Part shown: positions 15,945 through 24,095 of the stretch, one piece after another
Position numbering within the stretch: position 1 is the first letter of the stretch
How the letters are laid out: each line of letters starts with the position of its first letter
Origin: Proluteimonas flavola
GTDB lineage: Bacteria > Pseudomonadota > Gammaproteobacteria > Xanthomonadales > Xanthomonadaceae
Direction: 5' to 3'
NCBI RefSeq assembly: GCF_021191705.1
Contig: NZ_JAIWPU010000010.1
Location: 1-64,000, forward strand
Length of the DNA stretch: 64,000 nt
The notes under the pieces: model-generated
Seen by the model: only the letters and a program-made list of their open reading frames with translations
Told to the model about the DNA's origin: nothing
Databases searched by the model: none
Program-made: the position numbers and the translations under genes

Positions 15945-16775
15945 TCAGGGATCCGGCACGAAGCCGCCGGGAAACGCTTCGGGGCGACGCGCCGGCGTCC
16001 AGGCACGATGCCGCGGCAGGATGCCGCGCGACACCAGCGCATCCACGCTGTCGTAGCGCAGGGTGCTGACCTGCACGGGGCTGCGCGTGGCGCGCTCGAA
16101 TGCGGTCGACGACGCCGGTGCCCATTCGCGCGCGCCGTGACCGGTGCCGATGTGCTGGCGCTCGACGCGCATGTTCGAGGCGGCGGACTCGGACGCGGCC
16201 GAGTCGGACGCGGCAGACGCCGAGCGGCCCCGCGCAGAAGGCGCAGGCGGCAACGGCGGTGCCGGCTCAGGAGTCCGCGATACCGCGACAGGCGGCGGTG
16301 CGCGCTCGCCGAACACCGCGATGCCGATCGTGCCGACGTTGTCCGGGCGCCCTGTACGCGCCGCATAGCTGTCGCCGAGCGCGGCGAATTCGAAGCGTGC
16401 GACATCGTCGTGCGACTTGCGCCAGCCGGTGATCTCCGTCGTCTGCCAGGGCGCGAGCACGTAGCCGGTCTGCGATGGCGCGGCCGTCTCGCCGCTGATG
16501 GCATTGACGCCGTCGACCGACAGCACCACCAGCACGCGGCCGCCGGACGTGTTGGTCAGGCGGATCGCGTACGGGGCGCCCGGCGTGCCGGCGATCCAGT
16601 CGTCGCCGCGATGCGGGACCGGCTGGACAGTGCTGCCGGTGTCGCGGTCGACGACCTCCATGCGCACGCGCTCGATGGACTTGGAGGCACGTGCCGCGTG
16701 CGCGGCGGGCATCGCCAGCAGGCTGCCCAGCAGCAGCCAGGCGGCGGTGGATCGGAAGGAACGGGATGCGTGCAT
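15945..16775 (-). CDS. secreted protein of unknown function
   Basis: A 276-residue protein with signal peptide MHASRSFRSTAAWLLLGSLLAMPAAHA (residues 1-27). Residues 30-165 could form a beta-sandwich (RVRMEVVDRDTGSTVQP, YAIRLTNTSGGRVLVVLSVDGVNA, YVLAPWQTTEITGWRKS), which loosely recalls conserved hypothetical exported proteins of this family. The second half is a low-complexity alanine/serine/proline linker and a short tail. No catalytic motif is seen. It is divergent from trpS, with 119 bases between the starts. Confidence 0.6.
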   Translation of the reverse strand: MHASRSFRSTAAWLLLGSLLAMPAAHAARASKSIERVRMEVVDRDTGSTVQPVPHRGDDWIAGTPGAPYAIRLTNTSGGRVLVVLSVDGVNAISGETAAPSQTGYVLAPWQTTEITGWRKSHDDVARFEFAALGDSYAARTGRPDNVGTIGIAVFGERAPPPVAVSRTPEPAPPLPPAPSARGRSASAASDSAASESAASNMRVERQHIGTGHGAREWAPASSTAFERATRSPVQVSTLRYDSVDALVSRGILPRHRAWTPARRPEAFPGGFVPDP

Positions 16776-16894
16776 GGCGGGTCTCTCGCGGGGTGGTGCG
16801 ATGGCGAACGGCCCCGCGTCGCCAACGGGGTTGCGGCCGGGTGCGCGGCGGCCAGCGGTTAGACTGGCGGCCTGTTTTCCGCAGCCTGCAGCCC

Positions 16895-18214
16895 ATGTCC
16901 CAGCGTCCCCAGCGCGTCCTCACCGGCATCACCACGTCCGGCACGCCGCACCTCGGCAACTACGTCGGCGCCGTGCGTCCGGCGATCACCGCCAGCCGCG
17001 CGCCGAACACCGAGAGCTTCTATTTCCTCGCCGACCTGCACAGCCTGATCAAGGCGCAGGACCCGGCGCGCACCCAGCGCTCGACGCTGGAGATCGCGGC
17101 GACGTGGCTCGCGGCCGGACTGGATCCGGAGAAGGTGTGGTTCTACCGCCAGAGCGACGTGCCGGAGACGACCGAGCTGATGTGGCTGCTGACCTGCGTG
17201 GCCGGCAAGGGCATCCTCAACCGCGCGCACGCCTACAAGGCCGCGGTCGACAGGAACCGCGCCGACGGCGAGGACGACGATGCGGCGGTGACGGCGGGCC
17301 TCTTCATGTACCCGGTGCTGATGGCCGCCGACATCCTGATCTTCAACGCCGACCGCGTGCCGGTGGGTCGCGACCAGATCCAGCACATCGAGATGGCGCG
17401 CGATTTCGCCCAGCGCTTCAACCATGTCTACGGCCGCGACTGGTTCACGCTGCCCGAAGCGGTGGTCGACGACAACGTCGCGACGCTGCCGGGCCTCGAC
17501 GGCCGCAAGATGAGCAAGAGCTACGACAACACCATTCCGCTGTTCGTGCCGCAGGCGCAGCTGAAGAAGCTGGTGTTCTCGATCCTCACCGATTCGAAGA
17601 TGCCGGGCGAAGCGAAATCGACCGACGGCTCGGCGCTGTTCCAGATCTACCAGGCGTTCGCGACGCCGGACGAGACCGCGGGCTTCGCAGCTGCATTTGC
17701 CGACGGCATCGGGTGGGGCGATGCGAAGCAGCAGCTGTTCGATGTCGTCGAGCGCGAGATCGCGCCGATGCGCGAGCGCTACGAAGACCTGATCGCGAAG
17801 CCGGGTGACATCGAGGACATCCTGCGCGACGGCGGCCAGCGCTTGCGCGAGCGTTATGCGATCCCGCTGCTGCGCGAACTGCGCGACGCGGTCGGGCTGC
17901 GCAACCTCGGCAGCGCGGCGTCGATTCCGTCCGACGCGCCCGCATCTGCCAGGGCCGCGCCGCCTGCGTTCAAGCAGTACCGCGAAGCCGACGGCAGGTT
18001 CTACTTCAAGCTTGTCGACGGCGAACGCGTGCTGCTGCAGAGCGCGGCCTTCGATGCGCCGCGCGATGCGGGCCAGACGATCGCGCGCCTGCGCCGCGGT
18101 GAACTCGCACTTGCCGATGCGCCGGCCACCCTCGGTGACGGTGTCGATGCCGCCACCGTACAGGCGGCGCTCGATGCGCTGGCCGCCGCCGATGCCGAGA
18201 AGGCCGCCTCGTGA
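16895..18214 (+). CDS. trpS: tryptophanyl-tRNA synthetase with a C-terminal DUF1508-like extension
   Basis: From ATG 16895 the protein has 439 residues, about 100 longer than E. coli TrpRS (334). The class I motifs are present: a HIGH equivalent TTSGTPHLGNY and GRKMSKSYDNT. After the catalytic and anticodon-binding regions (about residue 345) comes a proline/alanine linker, then FKQYREADGRFYFKLVDGERVLLQS and AGQTIARLRRGE. That segment looks like the YegP/DUF1508 fold, a small stress-associated domain. The gene end overlaps the next gene by four bases. The extension appears to be a lineage feature rather than a fusion error, since the reading frame is clean. Confidence 0.93.
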   Translation: MSQRPQRVLTGITTSGTPHLGNYVGAVRPAITASRAPNTESFYFLADLHSLIKAQDPARTQRSTLEIAATWLAAGLDPEKVWFYRQSDVPETTELMWLLTCVAGKGILNRAHAYKAAVDRNRADGEDDDAAVTAGLFMYPVLMAADILIFNADRVPVGRDQIQHIEMARDFAQRFNHVYGRDWFTLPEAVVDDNVATLPGLDGRKMSKSYDNTIPLFVPQAQLKKLVFSILTDSKMPGEAKSTDGSALFQIYQAFATPDETAGFAAAFADGIGWGDAKQQLFDVVEREIAPMRERYEDLIAKPGDIEDILRDGGQRLRERYAIPLLRELRDAVGLRNLGSAASIPSDAPASARAAPPAFKQYREADGRFYFKLVDGERVLLQSAAFDAPRDAGQTIARLRRGELALADAPATLGDGVDAATVQAALDALAAADAEKAAS

Positions 18215-18522
18215 ATCCGACGGTCGCGCAGAATCTGGCGCTGCTGCTGTTCCTGCCGTGGTTCCTGATCCTGGGCGTGCTGTTCTGGGTGTATCCGCGC
18301 CAGCCGCGTGGCGCGCGCCGAATCGTGTTCGACCTCGTCAGTCTCGCGGCGTCGGTGATCGCATTCCTGCTGTCGATCCACTGGGCGCACGCGGTCGCCG
18401 ACCGCGGCCACGGCACGATGTGGCCGCAGATCCTGGCAACGGCACTGGGTTACGGCGTGTTTCTGGCAGTGCTCGGCACCGCTTTCGCAGTGCGCAGGCG
18501 CGTATTGCGCCATCGCGGCTGA
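18211..18522 (+). CDS. small inner-membrane protein of unknown function
   Basis: A 103-residue protein starting at GTG 18211, overlapping the trpS stop (GTGA), so translationally coupled. Three hydrophobic helices are visible: residues 7-28 (QNLALLLFLPWFLILGVLFW), 40-58 (FDLVSLAASVIAFLLSI) and 74-94 (ILATALGYGVFLAVLGTAF), with a basic C-terminus. I recognise no family beyond conserved hypothetical membrane proteins downstream of trpS in this lineage. Confidence 0.7.
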   Translation: MNPTVAQNLALLLFLPWFLILGVLFWVYPRQPRGARRIVFDLVSLAASVIAFLLSIHWAHAVADRGHGTMWPQILATALGYGVFLAVLGTAFAVRRRVLRHRG

Positions 18523-18600
18523 GCGGCTTCGACCAAGGCCGTATCGGGCTTCGAGACCGCGCGTCCTAGACTGTCGGTTCTGTCCAACGGGAGGCGATCG

Positions 18601-19533
18601 ATGCACGATCGGAACGCGATCACGATCATCGACACCGGCTACGTCCGCCCCGGCCTGTGCGCGGCCTACCTCGTCGAATCGGCTGGGCGCGCGGCGCTGA
18701 TCGACTGCGGCACCGCCACCTGCGCGCAGACCGTGCTCGATGCGATCGATGCAGCGGGTGTGCCGCGCGACGCGGTGGACTGGCTGCTGGTCACGCATGT
18801 GCATCTCGATCACGCCGGCGCAGCGGGTCCGCTGATCCGCGCGTTGCCGAACGCGAGGCTCGTTGTGCATCCGCGCGGCGCGCCGCACATGATCGATCCC
18901 ACCAAACTCATCGCCGGCGCGAAGGCGGTCTACGGCGAGGCGATGTTCGAACGCGACCACGCCGGCATGCTGCCGGTTGCCGAAGACCGCGTGGTCGTTG
19001 CCGAAGACGCCCATGTCGTCGAACTCGCGGGCCGTCCGCTGCTGTGCATCGACACACCCGGCCACGCGCTGCACCACTACAGCGTCTGGGACGCCGCGAC
19101 GCGCAGCTGGTTCGCCGGCGATACCTTCGGGCTGTCGTATCGCGAGCTCGACACCTCGACCGGCGCGTTCACGGTGCCGACGACGTCGCCGGTGCAGTTC
19201 GATCCTGATCAGATGCACGCCTCGATCGACAAACTGCTGGCGACATCGCCGGTGTCGATCCGCATCGCGCATTACGGCGAGGTCACCGGATGCGAGCGGC
19301 TCGCGGCCGACCTGCATGTGCAGATCGACGCGATGGTGACGATCGCGCAGGCGGCGCAGGGACACGACGACCGTCATGCACGGATCGTCGACGGGCTGAC
19401 GCAGCTCTACACCGCGCGCGCCGCCGCCCACGGCATCGATGATGCCGCGGCCCGCGTGCACGGGATCCTCGGCGGCGACATCGTGCTCAACGCCCAGGGC
19501 CTCGAGGTCTGGCTCGATCGCCAGGCGCGCTGA
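18601..19533 (+). CDS. MBL-fold metallo-hydrolase
   Basis: A 310-residue metallo-beta-lactamase-fold hydrolase. Metal-binding residues are present: THVHLDHAGAAG (HxHxDH), the later His in DTPGHALHHY, the bridging Asp in FAGDTFGLSYREL, and a final His in IRIAHYGE. The C-terminal helical region (ATSPVSIRIAHYGEVTGCERL and beyond) is larger than in minimal members. The substrate is unknown; members include thioesterases, lactonases and glyoxalase II-like enzymes. It is monocistronic as far as can be seen, with GGGAGG before the ATG. Confidence 0.85.
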   Translation: MHDRNAITIIDTGYVRPGLCAAYLVESAGRAALIDCGTATCAQTVLDAIDAAGVPRDAVDWLLVTHVHLDHAGAAGPLIRALPNARLVVHPRGAPHMIDPTKLIAGAKAVYGEAMFERDHAGMLPVAEDRVVVAEDAHVVELAGRPLLCIDTPGHALHHYSVWDAATRSWFAGDTFGLSYRELDTSTGAFTVPTTSPVQFDPDQMHASIDKLLATSPVSIRIAHYGEVTGCERLAADLHVQIDAMVTIAQAAQGHDDRHARIVDGLTQLYTARAAAHGIDDAAARVHGILGGDIVLNAQGLEVWLDRQAR

Positions 19534-19693
19534 CGCCCGGCGCCGCGCCGCGCAGCCTCGGTGACGCGCCGGTAGCCGTTTTTCGCCCTCGACCCGTCTC
19601 TGGATGCGTGGGCGAACGCGCCTGGCGCCTTGTGGACAGGCCGCCCGCTGGCGAATCCAAGACCGGATCCGAACGGGAAGAGGCGAGATTGCG

Positions 19694-20389
19694 ATGACCA
19701 GATCCATCCTGAAGTGCTGCGGCATCGGCCTGTGCGTGCTCTTGATCCTGTACGCGCACGCGGTGCAGGCGCAGGTGAGAAGCGCGTCCCGGCATGTCGC
19801 CGACGACCGCGCCCGCGCGGCGCAGGCGCAGCAGCAGCATTTGAACCAGTTGTTCGACAGGGGCGAGCTCGAAAGCATGCTCGAACTGGGCAACGGCGGC
19901 CTGCGCGGCGTCATGGGGCATTCCGAGAAGGCCGGCCGGTCGCTGGCCGGCCTGCTCAGCAGGCCGACGACCGCCGTGGCCGACCGGGAATGGGTGTTCC
20001 TGCTGCCCATGACCCGTTATGTCCAGGCCTGGCACCAGTCGGTCGGCGGCCGGATCCTCACCCGGGATCTGCGGACGCTGCACCCGGACGCGTGGAAGTA
20101 TGCTGGCCGGGTGCGCACGGATACCCAGGGCAACTTCGAGTTCGCCGGACTCAAGCCGGGCCGCTACCTCGTGTTCGCCGAGTTCCCCGTGGGCTTCGAT
20201 GTCGTGGAGAACGTCGATACGGGGCGGCGGACCATCTCGTATTCGCCCGCATTCGGCGCCGGCAGCATCGATCCGGTCTACCAGAAGGTCTACAGCCGCG
20301 ACAGCGTGGTGATCGTGGCCGACCAGGTCGTCGACGTGAGGGAAGGGCAGACCACCCGTTACCGGCCCGCGGTCGAACGGGTGCCCTAG
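19694..20389 (+). CDS. exported protein with a carboxypeptidase-regulatory-like domain
   Basis: A 231-residue protein with N-terminal signal MTRSILKCCGIGLCVLLILYAHAVQA. A helical, glutamine-rich segment (residues 30-75) is followed by WVFLLPMTRYVQAWHQSVGGRILTRDLRTLHPDAWKYAGRVRT and TDTQGNFEFAGLKPGRYLVFAE. The last part is the beta-strand motif seen in SpaA/carboxypeptidase-regulatory domains. No enzyme residues are visible. It precedes another exported protein by 59 bases in the same direction, and the two may be co-transcribed. Function unknown. Confidence 0.6.
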   Translation: MTRSILKCCGIGLCVLLILYAHAVQAQVRSASRHVADDRARAAQAQQQHLNQLFDRGELESMLELGNGGLRGVMGHSEKAGRSLAGLLSRPTTAVADREWVFLLPMTRYVQAWHQSVGGRILTRDLRTLHPDAWKYAGRVRTDTQGNFEFAGLKPGRYLVFAEFPVGFDVVENVDTGRRTISYSPAFGAGSIDPVYQKVYSRDSVVIVADQVVDVREGQTTRYRPAVERVP

Positions 20390-20448
20390 TCATCGTACCG
20401 GCCGCTGTGGCCCGATTTGCGGTGTCTATTCTTGATGGAGAGAACGGG

Positions 20449-21021
20449 ATGGAATTTCGTGCAGCACTGCGCAGGTGTCGTTCGTTGCTGGCGGCCGGAT
20501 CGCTGGCGATCGTGGCCGGCACGCCGGCCGTCGGCCTGGCGCAGGAGGCCGATCCCATGGCATCGGGGAAGCTCAGGTGCAATCCAGCGGCCGATCTGCG
20601 TTGCTGGTACCTGGTCGGCGGCGTCGGCGAGGCGCCCCGGCGCCTGGCGTTCATCGCCCGCAACATCGACGCGCTGGCCCGGGGCAGGCGCAAGGTCGAG
20701 TTCATCCAGGTGATCGAGCAGGCGGACTATCCGGAACGCTTCGTGATCTGGCAACTCGACATCGACTGCGGCAAGGGCAGTTTCCGGGTGGAGCGCGATC
20801 GTGTCGGCCATGCCAACGGCACGGTGACCGACGACGCGATCGAGAACGACCAATGGCAGGCCTTCTCCGCAGGCCGGTACGGCGAGCGGGCCGTGCAGCC
20901 GCTGGCCTGCGGCACCGGCGAGCCCGGCGGGGACGTCGCGCTGTTCCTCGGCAACGCCTATCGCGCGCCCGACATCGTGCACCAGTTCCGCAACGTCTTC
21001 TGGGCGCCCGACGGTCGCTAG
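20449..21021 (+). CDS. exported protein of unknown function
   Basis: A 190-residue protein starting at ATG 20449 (an ATG 14 bases upstream is out of frame). Signal peptide: residues 1-31, ending TPAVGLAQ. The mature part has three cysteines consistent with disulphides (RCNPAADLRCWYLVGG, LDIDCGKGSF) and a surface-like pattern WQLDIDCGKGSFRVERDR that resembles small proteins of the surface-adhesin-E type found in many Proteobacteria. No motif identifies an activity. It follows the previous exported protein and precedes the D-amino-acid cassette by 237 bases without obvious connection. Confidence 0.55.
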   Translation: MEFRAALRRCRSLLAAGSLAIVAGTPAVGLAQEADPMASGKLRCNPAADLRCWYLVGGVGEAPRRLAFIARNIDALARGRRKVEFIQVIEQADYPERFVIWQLDIDCGKGSFRVERDRVGHANGTVTDDAIENDQWQAFSAGRYGERAVQPLACGTGEPGGDVALFLGNAYRAPDIVHQFRNVFWAPDGR

Positions 21022-21258
21022 GACGATAGCCTGCGACCGGCTACGTGCTTCCGGCCAGGCGTCTGGAGCCGCTGGATACAGGCTCGGAAGTTCCGCATCG
21101 ACCACGCCAATGCTCGATACCTGCCGCGAAAGGGGGAGGCTGGCGTCGGAGTTCCGGCCGGCCTTCTACACCGGTGCCGGCCAGGAATGGCGCGCCGGTG
21201 GCCGTTTTTCCCTGTCGCCCCGTCTACGACAGGACAGCCATCGCGCGCGGGAGACGGC

Positions 21259-22410
21259 ATGAATCGACGGGAGCTGCTGATCGCGGCGGGTGCGGCGGCG
21301 GTGGCCCGCTGCCTGGGTCCGGTGGGCGCGGCCTCCGCGAGCCGCGCGCGCGGCAACGTGCCGCTGCCGTGGCCGCCGTACGCGGACATGCTGGTCATCG
21401 ACGGCTGCGGCGGCCTGGGCCGCTGGGGCGGGCCGCCGGACCGCAGCCTGGACGCGCTCACCCTCGCCGACGCGCGCGCCTCCGGGGTCGACGCGGTGGT
21501 GCTGACGACCGCGCCGTCGGGACGGTCTTGGTTCGGCGAGGCCGGCTACCAGACCGTGCTGGGCGAACTGGCGCACTGGGACCGCCAACTGCGGCTGCAT
21601 CCCGACCGCCTGATCGGGATCCTGTCCGCCGATGACCTGGCGCGCGCCCGGCGCGAGCGCAGGTTCGGCCTGATCTACGGCTTCCAGGACACCTCGCCGC
21701 TGGGCGAGGACCTGGACCGCATCGACCTGTACCACAGGCGCGGGGTGCGCGTGATCCAGCTCACCCACAACCGCCGCAACCTGGTCGGCGACGGTTGCAT
21801 GGAGCCGGGCAACGCCGGCCTCAGCAACTTCGGCCGGCAGGTGGTCGCTGGCCTGAATGCGCACCGGGTCCTCGTCGACCTGTCCCATGCCGGCCGACGC
21901 ACCGCGATGGAGGGCGTGCTGGCCTCCGAGCGGCCCGTGGTGTTCAGCCACACCGGCTGCGCCGCGCTGTCCGACGTGCCGCGCTGCATGCCCGACGACG
22001 TGCTGCGCGCCATGGCCGACCGGGGCGGGGTGGCGGCCATCGTCTTCTGGCCGTACCTGCGTACGCTGGGGCAGCCGACCTCCGAGGACCTGATCCGGCA
22101 CATCGAGCACGCCATCGACGTCTGCGGCGAGGACCACGTGGGCCTGGGCACCGATGCGACAGTCTCGGCGGTCGAGCGGACGCCGGAGTTCGAGGCGCAG
22201 AACCGGCAATGGGTCGAGCACATGCTCGAGATCGGCTTCTTCGAGGCGGGAAACGCGCCGGAGCTGTACACGTTCATCCCCGATCTCAACCACGTGCGCC
22301 GCCTGGAGACGCTGGCCGCCCTGCTGTCCCGGCGCGGCCACTCCGAGGCGCGCATCGGCAAAATACTGGGCGGCAACTTCGCGCGGGTGATGCGCGAGGT
22401 CTGGGGCTGA
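21259..22410 (+). CDS. M19 membrane-dipeptidase homologue with altered metal site
   Basis: A 383-residue exported protein (MNRRELLIAAGAAAVARCLG, a Tat-like signal). The fold is M19/renal dipeptidase: RRGVRVIQLTHNRRNLVGDGC, VDLSHAGRRT and VVFSHTGCAAL carry two of the zinc histidines. The first zinc motif, normally DGHND, reads DGCGG (residues 48-52), and the bridging glutamate normally in a GIEG-type motif reads GFQDTSP. Three of five metal ligands therefore look replaced. M19 enzymes cleave dipeptides, accept D-residues at the C-terminal position, and can open some beta-lactams. It is first in a co-directional cassette, 60 bases before the sigma factor. Confidence 0.8.
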   Translation: MNRRELLIAAGAAAVARCLGPVGAASASRARGNVPLPWPPYADMLVIDGCGGLGRWGGPPDRSLDALTLADARASGVDAVVLTTAPSGRSWFGEAGYQTVLGELAHWDRQLRLHPDRLIGILSADDLARARRERRFGLIYGFQDTSPLGEDLDRIDLYHRRGVRVIQLTHNRRNLVGDGCMEPGNAGLSNFGRQVVAGLNAHRVLVDLSHAGRRTAMEGVLASERPVVFSHTGCAALSDVPRCMPDDVLRAMADRGGVAAIVFWPYLRTLGQPTSEDLIRHIEHAIDVCGEDHVGLGTDATVSAVERTPEFEAQNRQWVEHMLEIGFFEAGNAPELYTFIPDLNHVRRLETLAALLSRRGHSEARIGKILGGNFARVMREVWG

Positions 22411-22470
22411 AGGCGACGGGACGGACGCACCCGGTTCGCCGGGCCATCCACGGGAGCGCAAGCGGACACG

Positions 22471-22995
22471 ATGCACGGGGACAAGGATCATCGCGAGCAG
22501 TGGTTCGACGACGTGGTCTCCACGGTCAACGGCGACCTGCTGCGCTTCCTGCGCTCGCGCACGGGCCAGCAGCACCTGGCCGAGGATCTGGCCCAGGAGG
22601 TCTACCTGCGCCTGCTGCGGATGGACGATGTGCGCCTGATCCGCAATCCGCGTGCCTTCGTCATCCGTCTCGCCGCCCACGCCGTCCACGAGTGGAGGAT
22701 GCTCGCACGCAACCGGATGCCGCATGCGCACGAGCCGCTGCAGACGCTGGTCGATCCGGCCGACGATCCGGCCGAGCGGATCGAGCGCGACGACCGGTTG
22801 CGTGCGCTGTCGAGCATGCTGGCGACGCTGAGCCCCAAGTGCCAGGCGGTGCTGCTGATGCACAGGCGCGACGGCATGACCTGCCAGGAGATCGCGGCGC
22901 GGATGGAACTCTCGGTCGGAATGGTCAAGAAGTACCTGGCGCGCGGACTGACCGCGTGCCGCACGCAAGCGGCGGGCACGCATGAACAAGACTGA
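22471..22995 (+). CDS. ECF sigma factor, FecI type
   Basis: A 174-residue ECF sigma factor. Region 2 (residues 25-90) contains LLRFLRSRTGQQHLAEDLAQEVYLRLL and the core-binding helix LIRNPRAFVIRLAAH. Region 4 (about 115-170) has LATLSPKCQAVLLMHRRDGMTCQEIAARMELSVGMVKKYLARGL. The sequence follows the FecI pattern that partners with FecR and a signalling TonB receptor. Its stop overlaps the next gene, the FecR-like regulator, by 14 bases. By analogy it transcribes the receptor and downstream catabolic genes when the surface receptor is occupied. Confidence 0.92.
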   Translation: MHGDKDHREQWFDDVVSTVNGDLLRFLRSRTGQQHLAEDLAQEVYLRLLRMDDVRLIRNPRAFVIRLAAHAVHEWRMLARNRMPHAHEPLQTLVDPADDPAERIERDDRLRALSSMLATLSPKCQAVLLMHRRDGMTCQEIAARMELSVGMVKKYLARGLTACRTQAAGTHEQD

Positions 22996-24031
22996 CGGCA
23001 TGGGCGGGCGCCGCGACCGCGACATCGCCGCGCAGGCGGCCGAGTGGGTGGTGTCGCTCGCCGACCCCGGTTCGAGCGTCGGCGAACGCCGGGCATTCGT
23101 CGCCTGGCTCAAGCGCTCGCCGGTGCACCTGGAAGAATACCTGCGCGCCGAAGGGGCCTGGGCGGAACTGGGACTGCTGGACCCGGAGCGGCGGTTCGAC
23201 GTCGACGCGCTGCTCGCGCGGCCGGAGACCAACGTGGTCGACCTGGGGGTCGTCGGCGACGGCGGGCGCGTCGCGTCCAGGACGCCGTTCGCGATGCTGG
23301 CGGGCGTCGCCGCCGTGGCGGTCGCGGTGCTGTTCTCGCTCGGGCTGTTCCTGATGTCGTCCGGCCCCGGCGACGGCTACGCCACCGCGATCGGCGAGCA
23401 GCGCACGGTCCGTCTCGCCGACGGCTCGTCGGTGGTGCTCAACACCGATACGCGGCTGCACGTGGCGTTCTCGGGAACGGCGCGCGAGGTGCGTCTGCTG
23501 GCGGGCGAGGCCCTGTTCTCGGTGGAGAAGGATGCCGCGCGTCCGTTCCGCGTGGCGAGCGACGGGGTCGTGGTCCAGGCGGTCGGCACCGCATTCGTGG
23601 TCCGCAGGACCCCGGATCGGACCATCGTCTCGGTCCTGGAGGGCGAGGTCGCCGTCGCGCGCGCCCGGCCTGCCGCAGTGCCTGCGGCCGATGCGCCCGA
23701 CGGCGCGCTCCGGCTCCTTGCCGGCCAGCGCGCGGACATCGCGGCGCACGCGGCGCGGACCCGCGACATCCGCAATCCCGAGGCGGTGACCGCGTGGCGC
23801 GGCGGACGCCTGGTGTTCGACGGCGACACGCTGGCCGAGGTCGTGGCCGAATTCAACCGCTACAACAGGGTGAAGCTGGTGCTCGACGACCCCGTGCTGT
23901 CCGCCGAACGCGTCAGCGGCGTGTTCGATTCGGACCGGCCGCAGGCACTGGCACGGTTCCTCGAGCATGCCGGCGTCGTCGAAACACCTAGGCGCGCTGA
24001 CGACCGCATCGTCCTGGTGCCACGCCGGTAG
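22982..24031 (+). CDS. FecR-family anti-sigma/signal transducer
   Basis: A 349-residue protein with an N-terminal cytoplasmic anti-sigma domain (residues 10-60, AAQAAEWVVSLADPGSSVGERRAFVAWLKRSPVHLEEYL), one transmembrane helix (about 102-124, AGVAAVAVAVLFSLGLFLMSS) and a periplasmic FecR domain (QRTVRLADGSSVVLNTDTRLHV, LLAGEALFSVEKDAARPFRV). The C-terminal STN-like part (WRGGRLVFDGDTLAEVVAEFNRYNRVKL) contacts the receptor signalling domain. It is translationally coupled to the sigma factor and lies 64 bases before the receptor gene. Confidence 0.92.
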   Translation: MNKTDGMGGRRDRDIAAQAAEWVVSLADPGSSVGERRAFVAWLKRSPVHLEEYLRAEGAWAELGLLDPERRFDVDALLARPETNVVDLGVVGDGGRVASRTPFAMLAGVAAVAVAVLFSLGLFLMSSGPGDGYATAIGEQRTVRLADGSSVVLNTDTRLHVAFSGTAREVRLLAGEALFSVEKDAARPFRVASDGVVVQAVGTAFVVRRTPDRTIVSVLEGEVAVARARPAAVPAADAPDGALRLLAGQRADIAAHAARTRDIRNPEAVTAWRGGRLVFDGDTLAEVVAEFNRYNRVKLVLDDPVLSAERVSGVFDSDRPQALARFLEHAGVVETPRRADDRIVLVPRR

Positions 24032-24095
24032 CCGTTCCGACCGCCTCGACCGGTCTGTGGAATGTGGGAGCCGCCAGCGCAGAGGGGAACTCGTC

